A DNA stretch of 64,000 bases. It comes from Euglena gracilis. Lineage: Eukaryota; Euglenida; Euglenophyceae; Euglenales. Shown here in pieces: positions 53,008 to 62,905 of this stretch. The notes beneath the pieces are model-generated. The model made no database searches. It was not told the DNA's origin and was given only the letters and a program-made list of their open reading frames with translations. The stretch spans positions 186,001 through 250,000 of the forward strand of contig CP154957.1 of NCBI GenBank assembly GCA_039621445.1, in the 5' to 3' direction. The position numbers were made by a program, and so were the translations under genes. Every line of letters begins with the position of its first letter. Position 1 is the first letter of the stretch.

Positions 53008-54635
53008 GGGTGTTGGAAGTGCTCAAAACAGAACTTTTGGTGGCTGATGAATTCAAAGCCAAACTTTTTGTGGAGGAGGTTGAATTTTGTGGACAGATTT
53101 TAGGAAATGGGACTAGGAGGCCTGCACCGGGTAAGTTACGAGCGATCGAAAAGTGGGAGGTTCCAAAAACAATTACGGCTTTGAGAGCCTTTTTGGGATT
53201 CACAAATTATTACAATGCATACATTCACATGTATGCGGAAGTAGCTGCCCGATTGCAAGACAAATTGAAAGTCCCCAGGGAGGTGGGAAAGAAAGGAAGT
53301 CGAAAACCTGTGGAATTTGATGGGGAGGATTTAAAAGCTTTTGAGGAGCTGAAAAAAAGGTTGTGTTCGGGCTTAATGTTGCAACGGGTAGACCCAGATA
53401 AACCCTTTGTGCTAAGGGTTGATGCCAGTGGGTACGCCGTGGGGGCAACGTTAGAGCAAATGAAGGAGGGGGGAGGAAGACCCACAGCCCAAGATGTGAT
53501 TGAGAAAAAAACTGTGCCAGTGGCTTTTATGTCTCGAAAATTGACCGAGGGGCAAAGAAAATGGACCCCCAGGGAGTTGGAGACGTATGCCATAATTTTG
53601 GCACTACAAAAATGGGAGAGTTGGATTGGATTGCAACCCGTTTTGGTTTTAACCGACCACCAAAGTTTGGAGTCTTGGACAAGGGAGGTCCTAGACACCC
53701 CCAGTGGTCCGGTTGGGAGGAGGGCGAGATGGCACCAAATTTTCTCCAAGTATGATTTGACGGTGGGATATATCCCGGGTAAAGAAAACACCATAGCCGA
53801 TATCCTTAGTCGGTGGGCATACCCAGCTTCACAGGCCCTAAGGGACATAAGTAAGCACGGGTCAGCCGAAGACAAGGATGAAATGGAAAATTTTATCCGG
53901 GAGGAAAAAGAAGAGGAAAAACAGTGTTTGGAGATAAGAATCAAAAACCAGCCCAATTTACGTAATGCCTGGATACGGGGGGTGACAACCCGTAGTGGCA
54001 AAAACGTAACACCTGAGGAGGAAAAAGGAGAGTGCACAAGGAGGGGAACCGAGGGTGGGGTAGACCCAGGAGGAAAAGACACCCCTGTGGACACCCACTC
54101 ACAAGGGCCCAGGAAAGAAAAGAAACGAGTTCATTTTTGGGATGAGAAAGTGGGGGGGGAGACGACCCCCGTCCCGGAGACGGCTGAAAGTTCGAGGGGG
54201 GACACTCGTATGGAAGTGGGGGACGCCCTGCCAAGTACGACCCCTAAGGATATTGAGCCCGTATGGGAGCGTGATTGGGGGGAAGCATATTCCCACTGCC
54301 CCACATGGAAAGAAAAATGGGTAGCTACCAAAGGCGATTCAATGTGGCCAAAGGGCTTCAAAGTGCTAAATGGCCAATTGTTTTTCGAGGAAAAGTTGTG
54401 TGTGCCTGAAAGTTTTCAACACTTGGTGATTCAAGAAATTCACGAGTTTTTGGGGCACGTTGGCCCTGAAAAAGTTTGGAAACACATGGCAATCCGTTTT
54501 GTTTGGGCTGATGAAAAGGCTGCAAAGCAACTCAACCAAAATTGCAACAAAAATTGTTCCACGTGCCAAGCGAGTGTGAGGGGGGAGAGTTTGAAAGGAC
54601 CGATCGAATCCACACCCATACCCCCAGCACCATGA
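53008..54635 (+). CDS. pol: RT connection, RNase H, linker and integrase zinc finger of element 2
   Basis: The frame resumes with VLEVLKTELLVADEFKAKLF and FCGQILGNG (RT thumb), then ALRAFLGFTNYYNAYIHMY. RNase H has LRVDASGYAVGATLEQ, PRELETYAIILAL, LVLTDHQSLESW and IPGKENTIADILSRWAYP, so all acidic residues are present. A Lys/Glu-rich linker (about 53,960-54,230) precedes the integrase N-terminus DWGEAYSHCPTWKEKW and the HHCC finger (HEFLGHVG ... CSTC). The frame ends at a TGA at 54,633 inside ATGA, where the core continues in the next frame. The start is not an ATG; the protein is the continuation of the RT frame split by the insertions. Confidence 0.85.
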
Positions 54636-55741
54636 CAAGTGTTGCCATTGATTTGTTTCGAATGCCAAGGGTTTTACACGACGGGGGGGAGTATGACACC
54701 CTAGCCCTTTGTGTGGATAGGCATTCGGGATGGATTGTGGGGGTTGCATGCAAGGACAAGGGATTAACCGGTGCCAAGTTGGCTAAGGAAATGGTGAAAA
54801 ATCAGTGGAGGCCTTTTGGGGTTCCCTCGGTCATCTCAAGTGACCAAGGGAGCCATTTCACAAGCACTTGGTGGAAAAACATGTGTGCACTTTTGGGGAT
54901 TAGGCAAGCATATTCCCAAGCATACCACCACCAAGCAAACGGGAGGGTTGAGAGAGCCGGACAACAGGTGATGGAGGTGTTGAGAAAATTGTACGTGGAG
55001 GAAAAAATTAATTGGGTTGAAGCTTTACCCCAAGTTTTGGACCGAATTCATGACGTAAAGGGGGAAAGCGGATTGAGCCCATATGAAATTGTGACTGGAA
55101 GGGAAAGACCATTGGCAGGGGTACCCTATCAACCACCCAAAGAATGTGAGGATTCGGTGGAGTTTTTCCGAAGGATGCAAGACATTGATGGGAGGGTGGC
55201 TAGGATACTCAACAAAAAGCATGAGGAGGAGGTGGCAAGGATAAATAAGGGGAGGAAAGAAATGGAACCCCTAAAGGTGGGGACGACAGTTTGGTATAGG
55301 AGACCCGAGGGGTCGGGTGAGAAGCTTGACTCTAGGTGGGTGGGACCTGGGGTCGTGAAGGGTAGAGAAGGGGAACGGAGTTATGTAATCGAAATGAAAC
55401 CTGGGGTAGAGACAAAAGCTCATAGGAGTTTTTTGAAGGAATATCGGGAACCCCAAGTTGAAGGTAAGGGGGTGCCTCTTTTTTATTATAAACGGACCGA
55501 AAAAGAAGAAGAGGCATTACCTGATGAGTGGGAGGTGGAAAAAATTCTAAGGCACCGAAAAGGAAAAGATGGAAAATGGGAATTTTTGACCAAGTGGGTC
55601 GGATATGAGGACGGGGAGGAGACCTGGGAACCGGCTGGAAATTTCATTCACCGTTTCAGTGGGGAGTTTGTGATATATTGTCGTGAGAAAAAAGTGAAAA
55701 TGGACATCATGTCCGAACTTAAAATTGACGGTGGGCCATAG
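54610..55741 (+). CDS. pol: Integrase core and chromodomain of element 2
   Basis: The core starts MTSVAIDLFRM (Asp near 54,650), continues with VISSDQGSHFTSTWW (second Asp) and NGRVERAGQQVMEVL (Glu), so the DDE triad is complete. The GPY/F-like segment shows WVGPGVVKG. The chromodomain has EWEVEKILRHRK, WEFLTKWVGY and EETWEPAGNF. The frame closes with TAG at 55,739-55,741. It runs one frame over from the preceding segment, through an ATGA overlap, so either a one-base indel or translational coupling joins them. The domain likely guides integration to marked chromatin. Confidence 0.88.
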
Positions 55742-55875
55742 GCTCTAAGCCGGCGTTTGAGACGCCGGGCTCAGGACAGAACCGGCGTCCCCCCCCACGG
55801 GCTTCCGGACGCCGGTTCTGTCCTAAAGCCCGGCGTTAGGAACGCCGGCTTTGTCCAAAGCCCGGCGTCCGATTT
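55742..55875. repeat. GCCGG-rich inverted repeats after the chromodomain
   Basis: GGACAGAACCGGCGTCC (55,772-55,789) is inverted at GGACGCCGGTTCTGTCC (55,807-55,823), and GCCCGGCGT(T/C) marks surround it. It belongs to the same family as the 59-bp-arm hairpin at 56,577. Confidence 0.8.
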
Positions 55876-55899
55876 TCATTCCTAAAAATGTCACCAAAA

Positions 55900-56515
55900 G
55901 TGCCCAAAAGTGGCCCTAAGGTGCTGGTATGAGTGTTTCAACCATCAAGGACAATGAATTTTGCCAGCTGGGGACCACTAGGGTGGATATCCAAATTTGG
56001 TGAAAATTGGCCCAGATTTGGAAATAGAGTACGGTGCAGCGTGGAAAGATCTGATGAGCACCGCTGGTCGTCTGTTGAAAAGAGCTTTCGATCGAGGGGT
56101 AACTTGGTACCCTAACGTTGCACGCAGCCCGAGATACGCTCGCGATCGTCGGATCGGCCAGAATCTGAGTCGAAATTTGTCGCAATTTTCAGTGATTTTT
56201 GGTTTAAGATGCTTAATAAACCTTACAGAAACGTTTTTCCTCTTCGAATCAACGACCTGAGGGCCTTGGGGGGCACCAGAGTTGTGAAATTAGGATTCCC
56301 CACTGACAGAAAATAAGAGCTCCAGGCGACGTGGCTGAATTTGGTGGTGATCGCCAGTCGTCTGATGAAAAGAGCTTTCGATCGAGGGGTGATTTTATAC
56401 CTGGACGATTGACACAGCCAGAAATACCCTCGCGATCGCCGGAATTTGGTGAAGTGCAAAGTGTGGTGACATTGCAGATCAGTGGTCGGAGATTGGTCCT
56501 GGGAGTGTCCTTTGG
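55900..56515. repeat. Distant relatives of the 600-bp dispersed repeat
   Basis: Two stretches carry (G)TTGAAAAGAGCTTTCGATCG followed by AGGGGT (near 56,073) and GATGAAAAGAGCTTTCGATC (near 56,363), then (T)ACCCT/CACGCTCGCGATCG-like sequence. They lie between GCCGG palindromes, as the other copies do. No gene. Confidence 0.55.
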
Positions 56516-56576
56516 CCGAAGGTTGGGGACGCCGGTTCTGTCCTGAGCCCGGCGTCTCTAAAACGCCGGCTTAAAC

Positions 56577-56697
56577 AAGAGGTGTCGGACGCCGGTTCTG
56601 TCCAAAGCCCGGCGTTCCAAACGCCGGTTCCGTCCTTCGGACGGAACCGGCGTTTGGAACGCCGGGCTTTGGACAGAACCGGCGTCCGACACCTCTT
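56577..56697. repeat. Perfect hairpin, 59-bp arms, 3-nt loop
   Basis: The arms 56,577-56,635 and 56,639-56,697 are exact complements around TTC (checked base by base). The arm begins AAGAGGTGTCGGACGCCGGT. A partial related inverted repeat precedes it at 56,527-56,570 (GACGCCGGTTCTGTCC ... AAAACGCCGGC). Confidence 0.92.
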
Positions 56698-57119
56698 TTT
56701 TGTAGTAAAGGTGAGCCATAAGGCCCTGTCCAAGGCTCTACCGTGAGCCAAATGGGAAGGCAAAGTGCTGTTTTTAACCCAACACCAAAATTCAAAAAGC
56801 CGGCTTTGCACGTCCGTGTGTGTGTGTGTGTTTGTGCGCACACGCGCACGGGTGTGAGAAAGGAAGAATGTACAAAGGCAAGAATTTGAGAATGTGAGAA
56901 TGGAGAAAGATAGAAAAAGGCCCCGCAAGGGGGCCGGAAGGGCAAGGGGCACCGCAGTATATTCACCGTATTGTATTATATTTGCCCCACTGCGCTCATT
57001 GCCCCACCGCACTTTCTATATTTGCCGTTCCCTCCTCTTCTCTCCCGGTGTTGTTAGGGTTTGGAGATTGATTCTTTGAGATGATGGATTACATTACGGT
57101 TGGGAGCCTTTGGTCATAT

Positions 57120-57735
57120 TATGAGCCCCCCCTTCGGTTTTACAAAAATCCCCCCGGCCCGAGGAGGGGGGGGGGGGCGTTTGATTTGTTGACAAAAATC
57201 CCCCCGGCCCGAAGGGGGGGGGGGGCGCTTGATTTTTTTGGCAAAAATCCCCCCGGCCCGAGGGGGGGGGGCGCTTGAATTTTTTAAAAATCCCCCCGCC
57301 CCGAGGAGGGGGGGGGGCGCTCGATTTTCTGACAAAAATCACCCCGGCCCGAGGAGGGGGGGGGGCTTGATTTTTTTTTTAAAAACCCCCCCGGCCCCGG
57401 GGGGGGGGGGGGGGGCGCTTTTTTTTTTTGAAAAAAACCCCCCCGGCCCGAGGAGGGGGGGGGCGCTTGAATTTTTTGACAAAAATCCCCCCGGCCCGAG
57501 GAGGGGGGGGGGGGCGCTTGATTTTTTGACAAAAATCCCCCCGGCCCGAGGAGGGGGGGGGGGCGCTTGATTTTTTTGACCAAAGTCCCCCGGCCCGAGG
57601 AGGGGGGGGGTTGACGAATTTAAACCAAAAATCCCCCGACCCGGGGGGGGGGCGCCAACCGAATTTTTACCAAAAATCCCCCGACCCGTTGAAAAGGGGG
57701 GGGGCAGATCTTGGTGAAGACCCTCGTACCACCCG
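57120..57735. repeat. Minisatellite of about 55-60-bp units, CCCCCCGGCCCGAGG + G-tract
   Basis: About eleven units contain ACAAAAATCCCCCCGGCC, CGAGGAGGGGGGGG and GCGCTTGATTTTTT. Frames on both strands are open (Pro/Gly/Ala-rich) because of the repeat. It lies between the chromodomain and the 3' LTR, inside the element. Confidence 0.88.
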
Positions 57736-57970
57736 TGAGAAGCGGGGGGGGGGGCAGCCAAATATTCATTGGTTGGTGAACCGAGTCTTTCCCAAGAGTT
57801 CGAAGGCACTTGAAAGCCATAGTCCCTGAATTTTGTTTCCCGTTTGGTTGGTTCAAGGGAGCACGTGTGGGACATAGGCTTTGGGTGAAGGAGTGCCGAA
57901 TGGAGGATTTACCCCCCGTTGTTGAGGAACGGGGGGGGGGGGCGAATTTTTGGTGTCCGACTAAGGTCGC

Positions 57971-57981
57971 AAGGGAGGGGG
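57971..57981 (+). promoter_or_regulatory. Polypurine tract
   Basis: AAGGGAGGGGG directly precedes the TG start of the 3' LTR. This is the expected primer site for plus-strand DNA synthesis. Confidence 0.8.
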
Positions 57982-58800
57982 TGTCGGCTGCCGGCTTTCT
58001 CCGGCAGCCAAAAATTGCCAGAAAGCGCAAATTTCAAAGTCGCGGGTAACAGCCAATCAGTTAGAGAAACCCGCGACACAAATTGGAAGCGGGTCAAATT
58101 ACATTGCGCTTTCAAATTCATCTTTTTTACAGAACTTGAGGGGTTTTCCCCATCATTTGGCAAAGAGGAAATACATTGAATTGGATTTGATCAATCACAT
58201 TGCTGAATTGGAATTGGTGATTACATTGTTGGTCATTACATTGTTGGTGGAGTTATTGAAGTCAATTTGGTATTGAAATCAAGAAGGAGACCCTACAACA
58301 CCGCCATCACCACCGCCGCCTACACCCTATACCCCTCTTCCTTGCCCCAGGTTGTTTTTTCATCACATTCAGTCACTCTCACAGATTTCCAACAGTGTGA
58401 TTGCTTCTCCAGTGGGTTGGGATTCATTCAGATTCAGTGGGTTGGTTTGTGGGTTGGTTTGTGCAAGAGAGTGTGAGAGAGAGAAAAGTGAGATTTCAGA
58501 GAGAAAAGTTCGATTTCATTGCAAATGGCAGATTTTTCGTTTTTCACCAAAATTTCGGAAACCCTTGAAAAAACGATCCTACGCACCGGCTGGGGTTGGG
58601 GAAAATACCTGAGTGAAACAAACGGGGGTTGGCTTGAGCCCACCAACCCTCGGAGAAAGCGCAGGCCCCACCCCGGAAACACCCACCCCCATCTGTTGGT
58701 GGTTTGCCACGACGGCGAGGACCCCCCGGGCCCTCGGCCCACCGGGACTCGCCGGTCGCGGGGGCGACCGGCGGCGCACAGGGGGTGGGGCCGGCGAACA
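57982..58800 (+). repeat. 3' LTR of element 2
   Basis: It starts TGTCGGCTGCCGGCTTTC and ends GGGCCGGCGAACA. It aligns with 43,949-44,765 with only scattered differences after the first 140 bp, so insertion is fairly recent apart from that diverged start. The flank after it (CAACA) does not repeat the flank before the 5' LTR (GACAA). Confidence 0.88.
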
Positions 58801-59690
58801 CAACACCTCAGGGAAGACGGCGAAATGTGTTTCGGGAATTAATTTTTTTTTTCAAGCGTTCAGGCATTTCTACTTTTTTTTGGAACACATCAGAACGGTG
58901 ACAGTGGCACTTTTTTGGTATTGAACCCGTTGGAAGTAACCCTGTAAAATGCAACACTGAAAACCTGTTTTGTGCAACCTATTTCGGTACGAAATGGAAC
59001 AGAAGACAACTGCACAACCTTTTTTTTGCGGTTTCCAGGTCCGGGGCGCGCGCCGCAGCAGACGGCGTGCGTGCAGAGGATACACGTGCCGAAAAACACG
59101 TGGGTGCACCCCTTGGCTGTTGTGCATCTGGAGGGGGGGGTGGGGCGTCATTCTGAAAAAGGGGGACCGAAGGGGTCAAGGGGGGGCCGAAGCTGGTCGA
59201 ACGCAGACCCATTTAACGGGAAAGATGGAGGCCTTTTGATGAAAAGGGGGGGGGGCGAAGCTAGGCGAACGTAGACCCATGTAAACGGGAAAGGTGGTGG
59301 CCCTTTTGATGAAAACAGAGGGAAATGCGCAGTGCAGGTGGGAGGGGGGGGGTGATAGCAAAGGGGGAGCCGAGGAGGACGAGGCAGTTTAAACCACCTC
59401 CTCCCCCTTCATGTTTCAATCGTGCGTAATGTGTCCGGCATCGTTCACCCCTTGGCTGGCAGTATTCCAATGGTCCCTTGACAGGAAAGACAGCCGGTGC
59501 CAAGCTTCGTTTTAAGACCCGGGGGGGGGGGGGGGCACGAACCCAGGCCGGCCCCGGACCACACAACCGGGGGGCGCCTTCAGACTTTTTTAAAAAGAAG
59601 CCTGGCCGGTGCGCCCTCTCCAAGCCAAGTCTGGTGCATACAGGGGGGGCTTTAAATCCGATAGCCCATTAATTCGTAAAATCTAATACC
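58801..59690. other. Downstream flank with a two-unit tandem repeat
   Basis: 59,180-59,315 holds two units of about 70 bp (CGAAGCT(G)GTCGAACGCAGA, then ACGGGAAAGATGGAGGCCTT and a divergent copy). A stretch at 59,035-59,130 has an acceptor-like TTTTTTTGCGGTTTCCAG and a short protein-like plus-strand frame, too short to call. Confidence 0.35.
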
Positions 59691-59697
59691 GTGGCTT

Positions 59698-59892
59698 TTA
59701 TCCCCGCAGGACCCCCATGTTTCGGCGCCTTTTTACCGACGCGAAAAATCCCGTGAATAAAAGCCGGCAGAAATAGAGCCACATGTTTAAGGCTTCCCAA
59801 TGGGCCAAAAAAATCCGCCACAAGAAAACGTCCGCCCACCAGGAAGACGGGCCAGTAACAAAGACAGCATGTTTACCCATGGAGGATGCCAA
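59698..59892 (-). other. Possible membrane-protein exon, minus strand
   Basis: The frame reads GKHAVFVTGPSSWWADVFL, then EALNMWLYFCRLLFTGFF and ASVKRRRNMGVLRG: a hydrophobic helix followed by basic residues. It is short, splice sites are not clear, and no family is recognised. Confidence 0.2.
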
Positions 59893-60022
59893 TGACAGCT
59901 AGTGCCACTATGCCCACTTTTTATTGAGCAACGAGCACCAACAGGGTGCTGTTGTCCAAGATCCCACTAAACCCGGTGCCGCAGCGTGAGCCCGGCTCCC
60001 AGTAAACAGGGTTTGGTTCTTT

Positions 60023-60097
60023 CAGAAAATGGGATAGAATTTTGACGACGGGGTGCCTCAGAAAAAGGGATAGAATTTTGACGACGGGGTGCCTCAA
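60023..60097. repeat. Two tandem 37-bp units
   Basis: AAA(A)TGGGATAGAATTTTGACG, ACGGGGTGCCTCA and its repeat AAAAGGGATAGAATTTTGAC, ACGGGGTGCCTCA lie side by side. Confidence 0.85.
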
Positions 60098-60597
60098 ATT
60101 TTTGTGAACCCAGGACCCAGAACCCAAACGCACGAAAAGGGTGGTCGGCTTTCTTTTTTATAAAGGGCTTGCCCACACACAGGGGGGGGGGCAGCAACAC
60201 CCAAAGCATTGAACTCGCATGGCTGTGAAAGATCGGGAATGTGACACAAATTCAAAAGCCCCGGCGTGTATGACACCAGGTCTGTGCCAACAGGGCCAGG
60301 TGCACATGCTAAATTGGGAGGGCTGAGTCCAGGACTGTACGGGAACGCAGTTTTAAGCAGAAAAAATGCCTCGGCGCCATATCGCTGAGGAGAATTCAGA
60401 AAAAAATTACCCCCAAAAATCAAACAATCACCTCAAAAAGGGGAAGGGGGACCCACCCCAGCACCGAACACCCGGATTCGTGAAAGGGGGGGGGGCTGAA
60501 ACGCATGTGGCCTGTTTGGGCACAATGGGGCGGGGGGAGGAAGCAGAAATACTGCTTAGAACTCTCCGTATCCCACTACCCTCACCCCCTCCCCTAT

Positions 60598-60840
60598 TTG
60601 CCCCCCCCCCCTAATTGGCTAATTGGCCTCCGGGACAAGACCGGCCAATTTCGGCAAGGCCAAACCTCCAAAAATATCCGGTTCGAAAATTTTAAAATTC
60701 GCCGGATAAGAGAAAGTCATGACCAATCCAACTATGCTCAAAAAATCAACAAATTTTGCACAGGGAAAAAATTTGGGGGTAGGGGTCCTCGAGCCCCCCC
60801 CCCTAATTGCCCCCCCCCCTAATTGGCTAATTGGGGGTCG
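60598..60840. repeat. C-tract / TAATTGGC boxes, locus 1
   Basis: CCCCCCCCCTAATTGGCTAATTGG near 60,602 and CCCCCCCTAATTGCCCCCCC plus TAATTGGCTAATTGGGGG near 60,797-60,835 enclose about 170 bp. The same box occurs at 62.67-62.86 kb. Confidence 0.7.
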
Positions 60841-61632
60841 GCGAGCACGCAGGCCGAGGCCCAACAGCCTGGCCAGCTGCGCGTCCCCGCTCACATCCAC
60901 AGCGTCGGAACCAGGCAGCCTGCAGCAGGCTTCTTTTTAAGACCCCTGGGAGGTTCCCCGCCCCCCAGGGTGGCGCGGGCCCCCCCTGGGACGGGGATGG
61001 GACCCCCTGATTTTAACCCACCGTTAAAGGCAATTTTCACAACTTTTCGGCGATTCACGCTGAAAAGATATACAACCCCCCCCTGTATTTGAGCACACCC
61101 ACGGACCAACTGCGTGGCAACCGGCTACAACCAGAACAAAAAACGGGCAGAGGCAGTAACTTTCCAGCGGCAAGTCCGCAGGCAGCCTGGGTGTCCTCCT
61201 CGGCTGGCTGATCCCCGTCCGAGGCATCCACTTCGTACGGGACGTCGTTGCCAGGGACGGACGACTGGTCGTCCTCACCACCGTCCACAGCGTCGCCAGC
61301 CATGTCGCCGTTCCCCGCGGACATGCCGGCTGACCCGGGGTCCACAGGGGGGGGCAACAGAATTGGGAGCACGAGACATTCCTGACATCGCAATGGGTGG
61401 GGGTTTTCAGGCGTCGATGTGAAAAAAACCAATCACACAGGCATCGGAGACATGGCCACCACCGCCCAAAAATGCCCCGCAAGCACAGCTGCCGGTCCCG
61501 GGATGTCGTCGACACTGTCCAGCTCCGGCTCTGTTGCCAGCGCGCTGGCCCAGGACTCCAGGATCCACCCCGACAACCTGGGGTCGAGGCAGGGGGGCAG
61601 CAAGGCGCATTCCCGTGACATGACACACAAAA
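60838..61632 (-). other. Candidate host exons, minus strand
   Basis: Three G+C-balanced pieces look protein-coding on the minus strand: near 60,840-60,905 (SDAVDVSGDAQLARLLGLGL), 61,150-61,345 (acidic: VDGGEDDQSSVPGNDVPYEV, DASDGDQPAEEDTQ) and 61,470-61,630 (ECALLPPCLDPRLSGWILE, SWASALATEPELDSVDDI). Splice sites are not certain and I recognise no family. The last piece abuts the dispersed repeat at 61,643. Confidence 0.25.
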
Positions 61633-61642
61633 ATCCCCGACT

Positions 61643-62245
61643 GAAACCGTGTCTGGGGGCTCCGGTTTCATGCCCGAACCGGCGTCTGGGACGCCGGTTC
61701 GGGTGGGAAATTTCTGCGCCGAACCGGCGTCCCAGACGCCGGTTCGGGCATGAAACCGGCGTCTGGGGGACCCAAAATAAAAAGTGCCAAAAAGTGTCCA
61801 AAAGGGTTTGTAGACAGGTGACAATCATATTTGAGCAGTTTTTGGGTGGTCTTGGGCCAGAAATTGGCCGTTTTTGAGGAAAAATTTCCTTTTGGCCAAT
61901 TTTGGAGAATTTCTGAAATAGAGTACCACGCAGCATGGCAGAAATCCGAGGCCATCTGCTGAAAGCCCTTGAGAAGAGCTTTCGATCGATGGGCAACATG
62001 GCAGCTGAAAAGTTGAATTTCAGATATGCAAATGGGGTCCAAAAAATGCGGAAAAATGCGATCGCTGATTTTGAGGGCGCTTTGCAATCTGGCTGAGTTC
62101 TGTGGGTATCAAGCGAAAGGTGTTGGCGAGACCTTTCGTTTGATATGCAATATGCAACCTAAACTGTGGGATTTGACAAATTAGGATGTCAAATTTTGGA
62201 ATACACGATCGCTGAAAATAAGCGCTGCGTGCATTATGGCCGAAT
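61643..62245 (+). repeat. 600-bp dispersed repeat, copy at 61.6 kb
   Basis: Two GCCGG palindromes (CCGAACCGGCGTCTGGGACG; GAACCGGCGTCCCAGACGCC) are followed by GACCCAAAATAAAAAGTGCC and the full internal series. It is almost the same as 35,450-36,060 (for example GAAAGCCCTTGAGAAGAGCT, AAGCGAAAGGTGTTGGCGAG, TCAAATTTTGGAATACACGA). Confidence 0.85.
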
Positions 62246-62444
62246 CCGCTGGCCATGGGAGGAGTTGTGTCAGAGACCTGTTTGGGTGTGCTGACGGAGG
62301 GAGAGGTTGATCAGTCGGTCGCCCACCTGTGAGGACAACGAGGGCAGAGAGGGGGTGGCAAGTTGACCAACAGATCACACTGCCAATGTGTAAACCGAAC
62401 CACCATTGGAGACAAGGCACAGGGGGGGGGGAGGGGGAGGGTCA

Positions 62445-62525
62445 GAGGGGGGGGGTTGGAAGCTGTACAGGGGGGGAGGGGGGGTGGGGGGGTGTCCCCA
62501 GAAAATCACAACTGTACTGCCTACC
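62445..62525. repeat. GGTTGGAAGCTGTACAGGGG ... CAACTGTACTGCCT repeat, copy 1
   Basis: The pair TTGGAAGCTGTACAGGGGG and ACAACTGTACTGCCTAC recurs as TTGGAACTGTACAGGGGG and CCAACTGTACTGCCTTG at 63,843-63,892. The sequence between the two marks is G-rich and variable. Confidence 0.65.
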
Positions 62526-62664
62526 CCCGAGACAGTTGCGACATTTTTCGTCCAATTGAGGTTGGCAATGATGGATTTTGCGAAATTCAGATGCATTTTG
62601 CAAAATATTTGTGTCTTGTAAAAAGAGTGGTAGCCAGTATTTTCACTTTAAACACTTAACGTGA

Positions 62665-62905
62665 CCCCCCCCCTTATTTGTCCCCCCCCCCTAATTGGCC
62701 AGAGCCCAGGTGGCCAATTAGGGGGGGGGGTTCTCATTTCAAGGGAAAATGCCTTTATTCGGGTGTTTTTCGGGGGTTCGCGATTATGAAGGACGGGGTC
62801 CAGATGGCCAATTGGGGGGGTCAGGGGTAACCCCCCCTAATTGTCCCCCCCCCTAATTGGCCAGAAGGGGGGTCCGGGCCGCCCGGAGGGCGGCCAAATA
62901 GGGGG
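62665..62905. repeat. C-tract / TAATTGGCCA boxes, locus 2
   Basis: CCCCCCCCCTAATTGGCCAG (near 62,680) is answered by GGCCAATTAGGGGGGGGG (62,712), and CCCCCCCCTAATTGGCCAG (62,845) by GGCCAAATAGGGGGGG (62,892). Each pair makes a hairpin about 40-60 bp across. Confidence 0.75.

Larger units (their letters stand above)
43949..58800 (+). mobile_element. Ty3/Gypsy chromodomain retrotransposon with two methyltransferase domains, element 2
   Basis: LTRs of 817 and 819 bp, a PBS beginning TGG directly after the 5' LTR and a purine tract directly before the 3' LTR fix the ends. The internal order is Gag, C5 methyltransferase, NPPW methyltransferase-like domain, protease, RT, RNase H, integrase and chromodomain. 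A 1,345-bp inverted-repeat element and an 84-bp palindrome interrupt pol after RT. Further palindromes and a 60-bp minisatellite lie between the chromodomain and the 3' LTR. There is no clean target-site duplication (GACAA before, CAACA after). Frames break at several small indels. Confidence 0.9.

Noticed and set aside
57094-57875. Pro/Gly-rich frames of 100-180 codons on both strands
   Set aside because: Translation of the 60-bp minisatellite.
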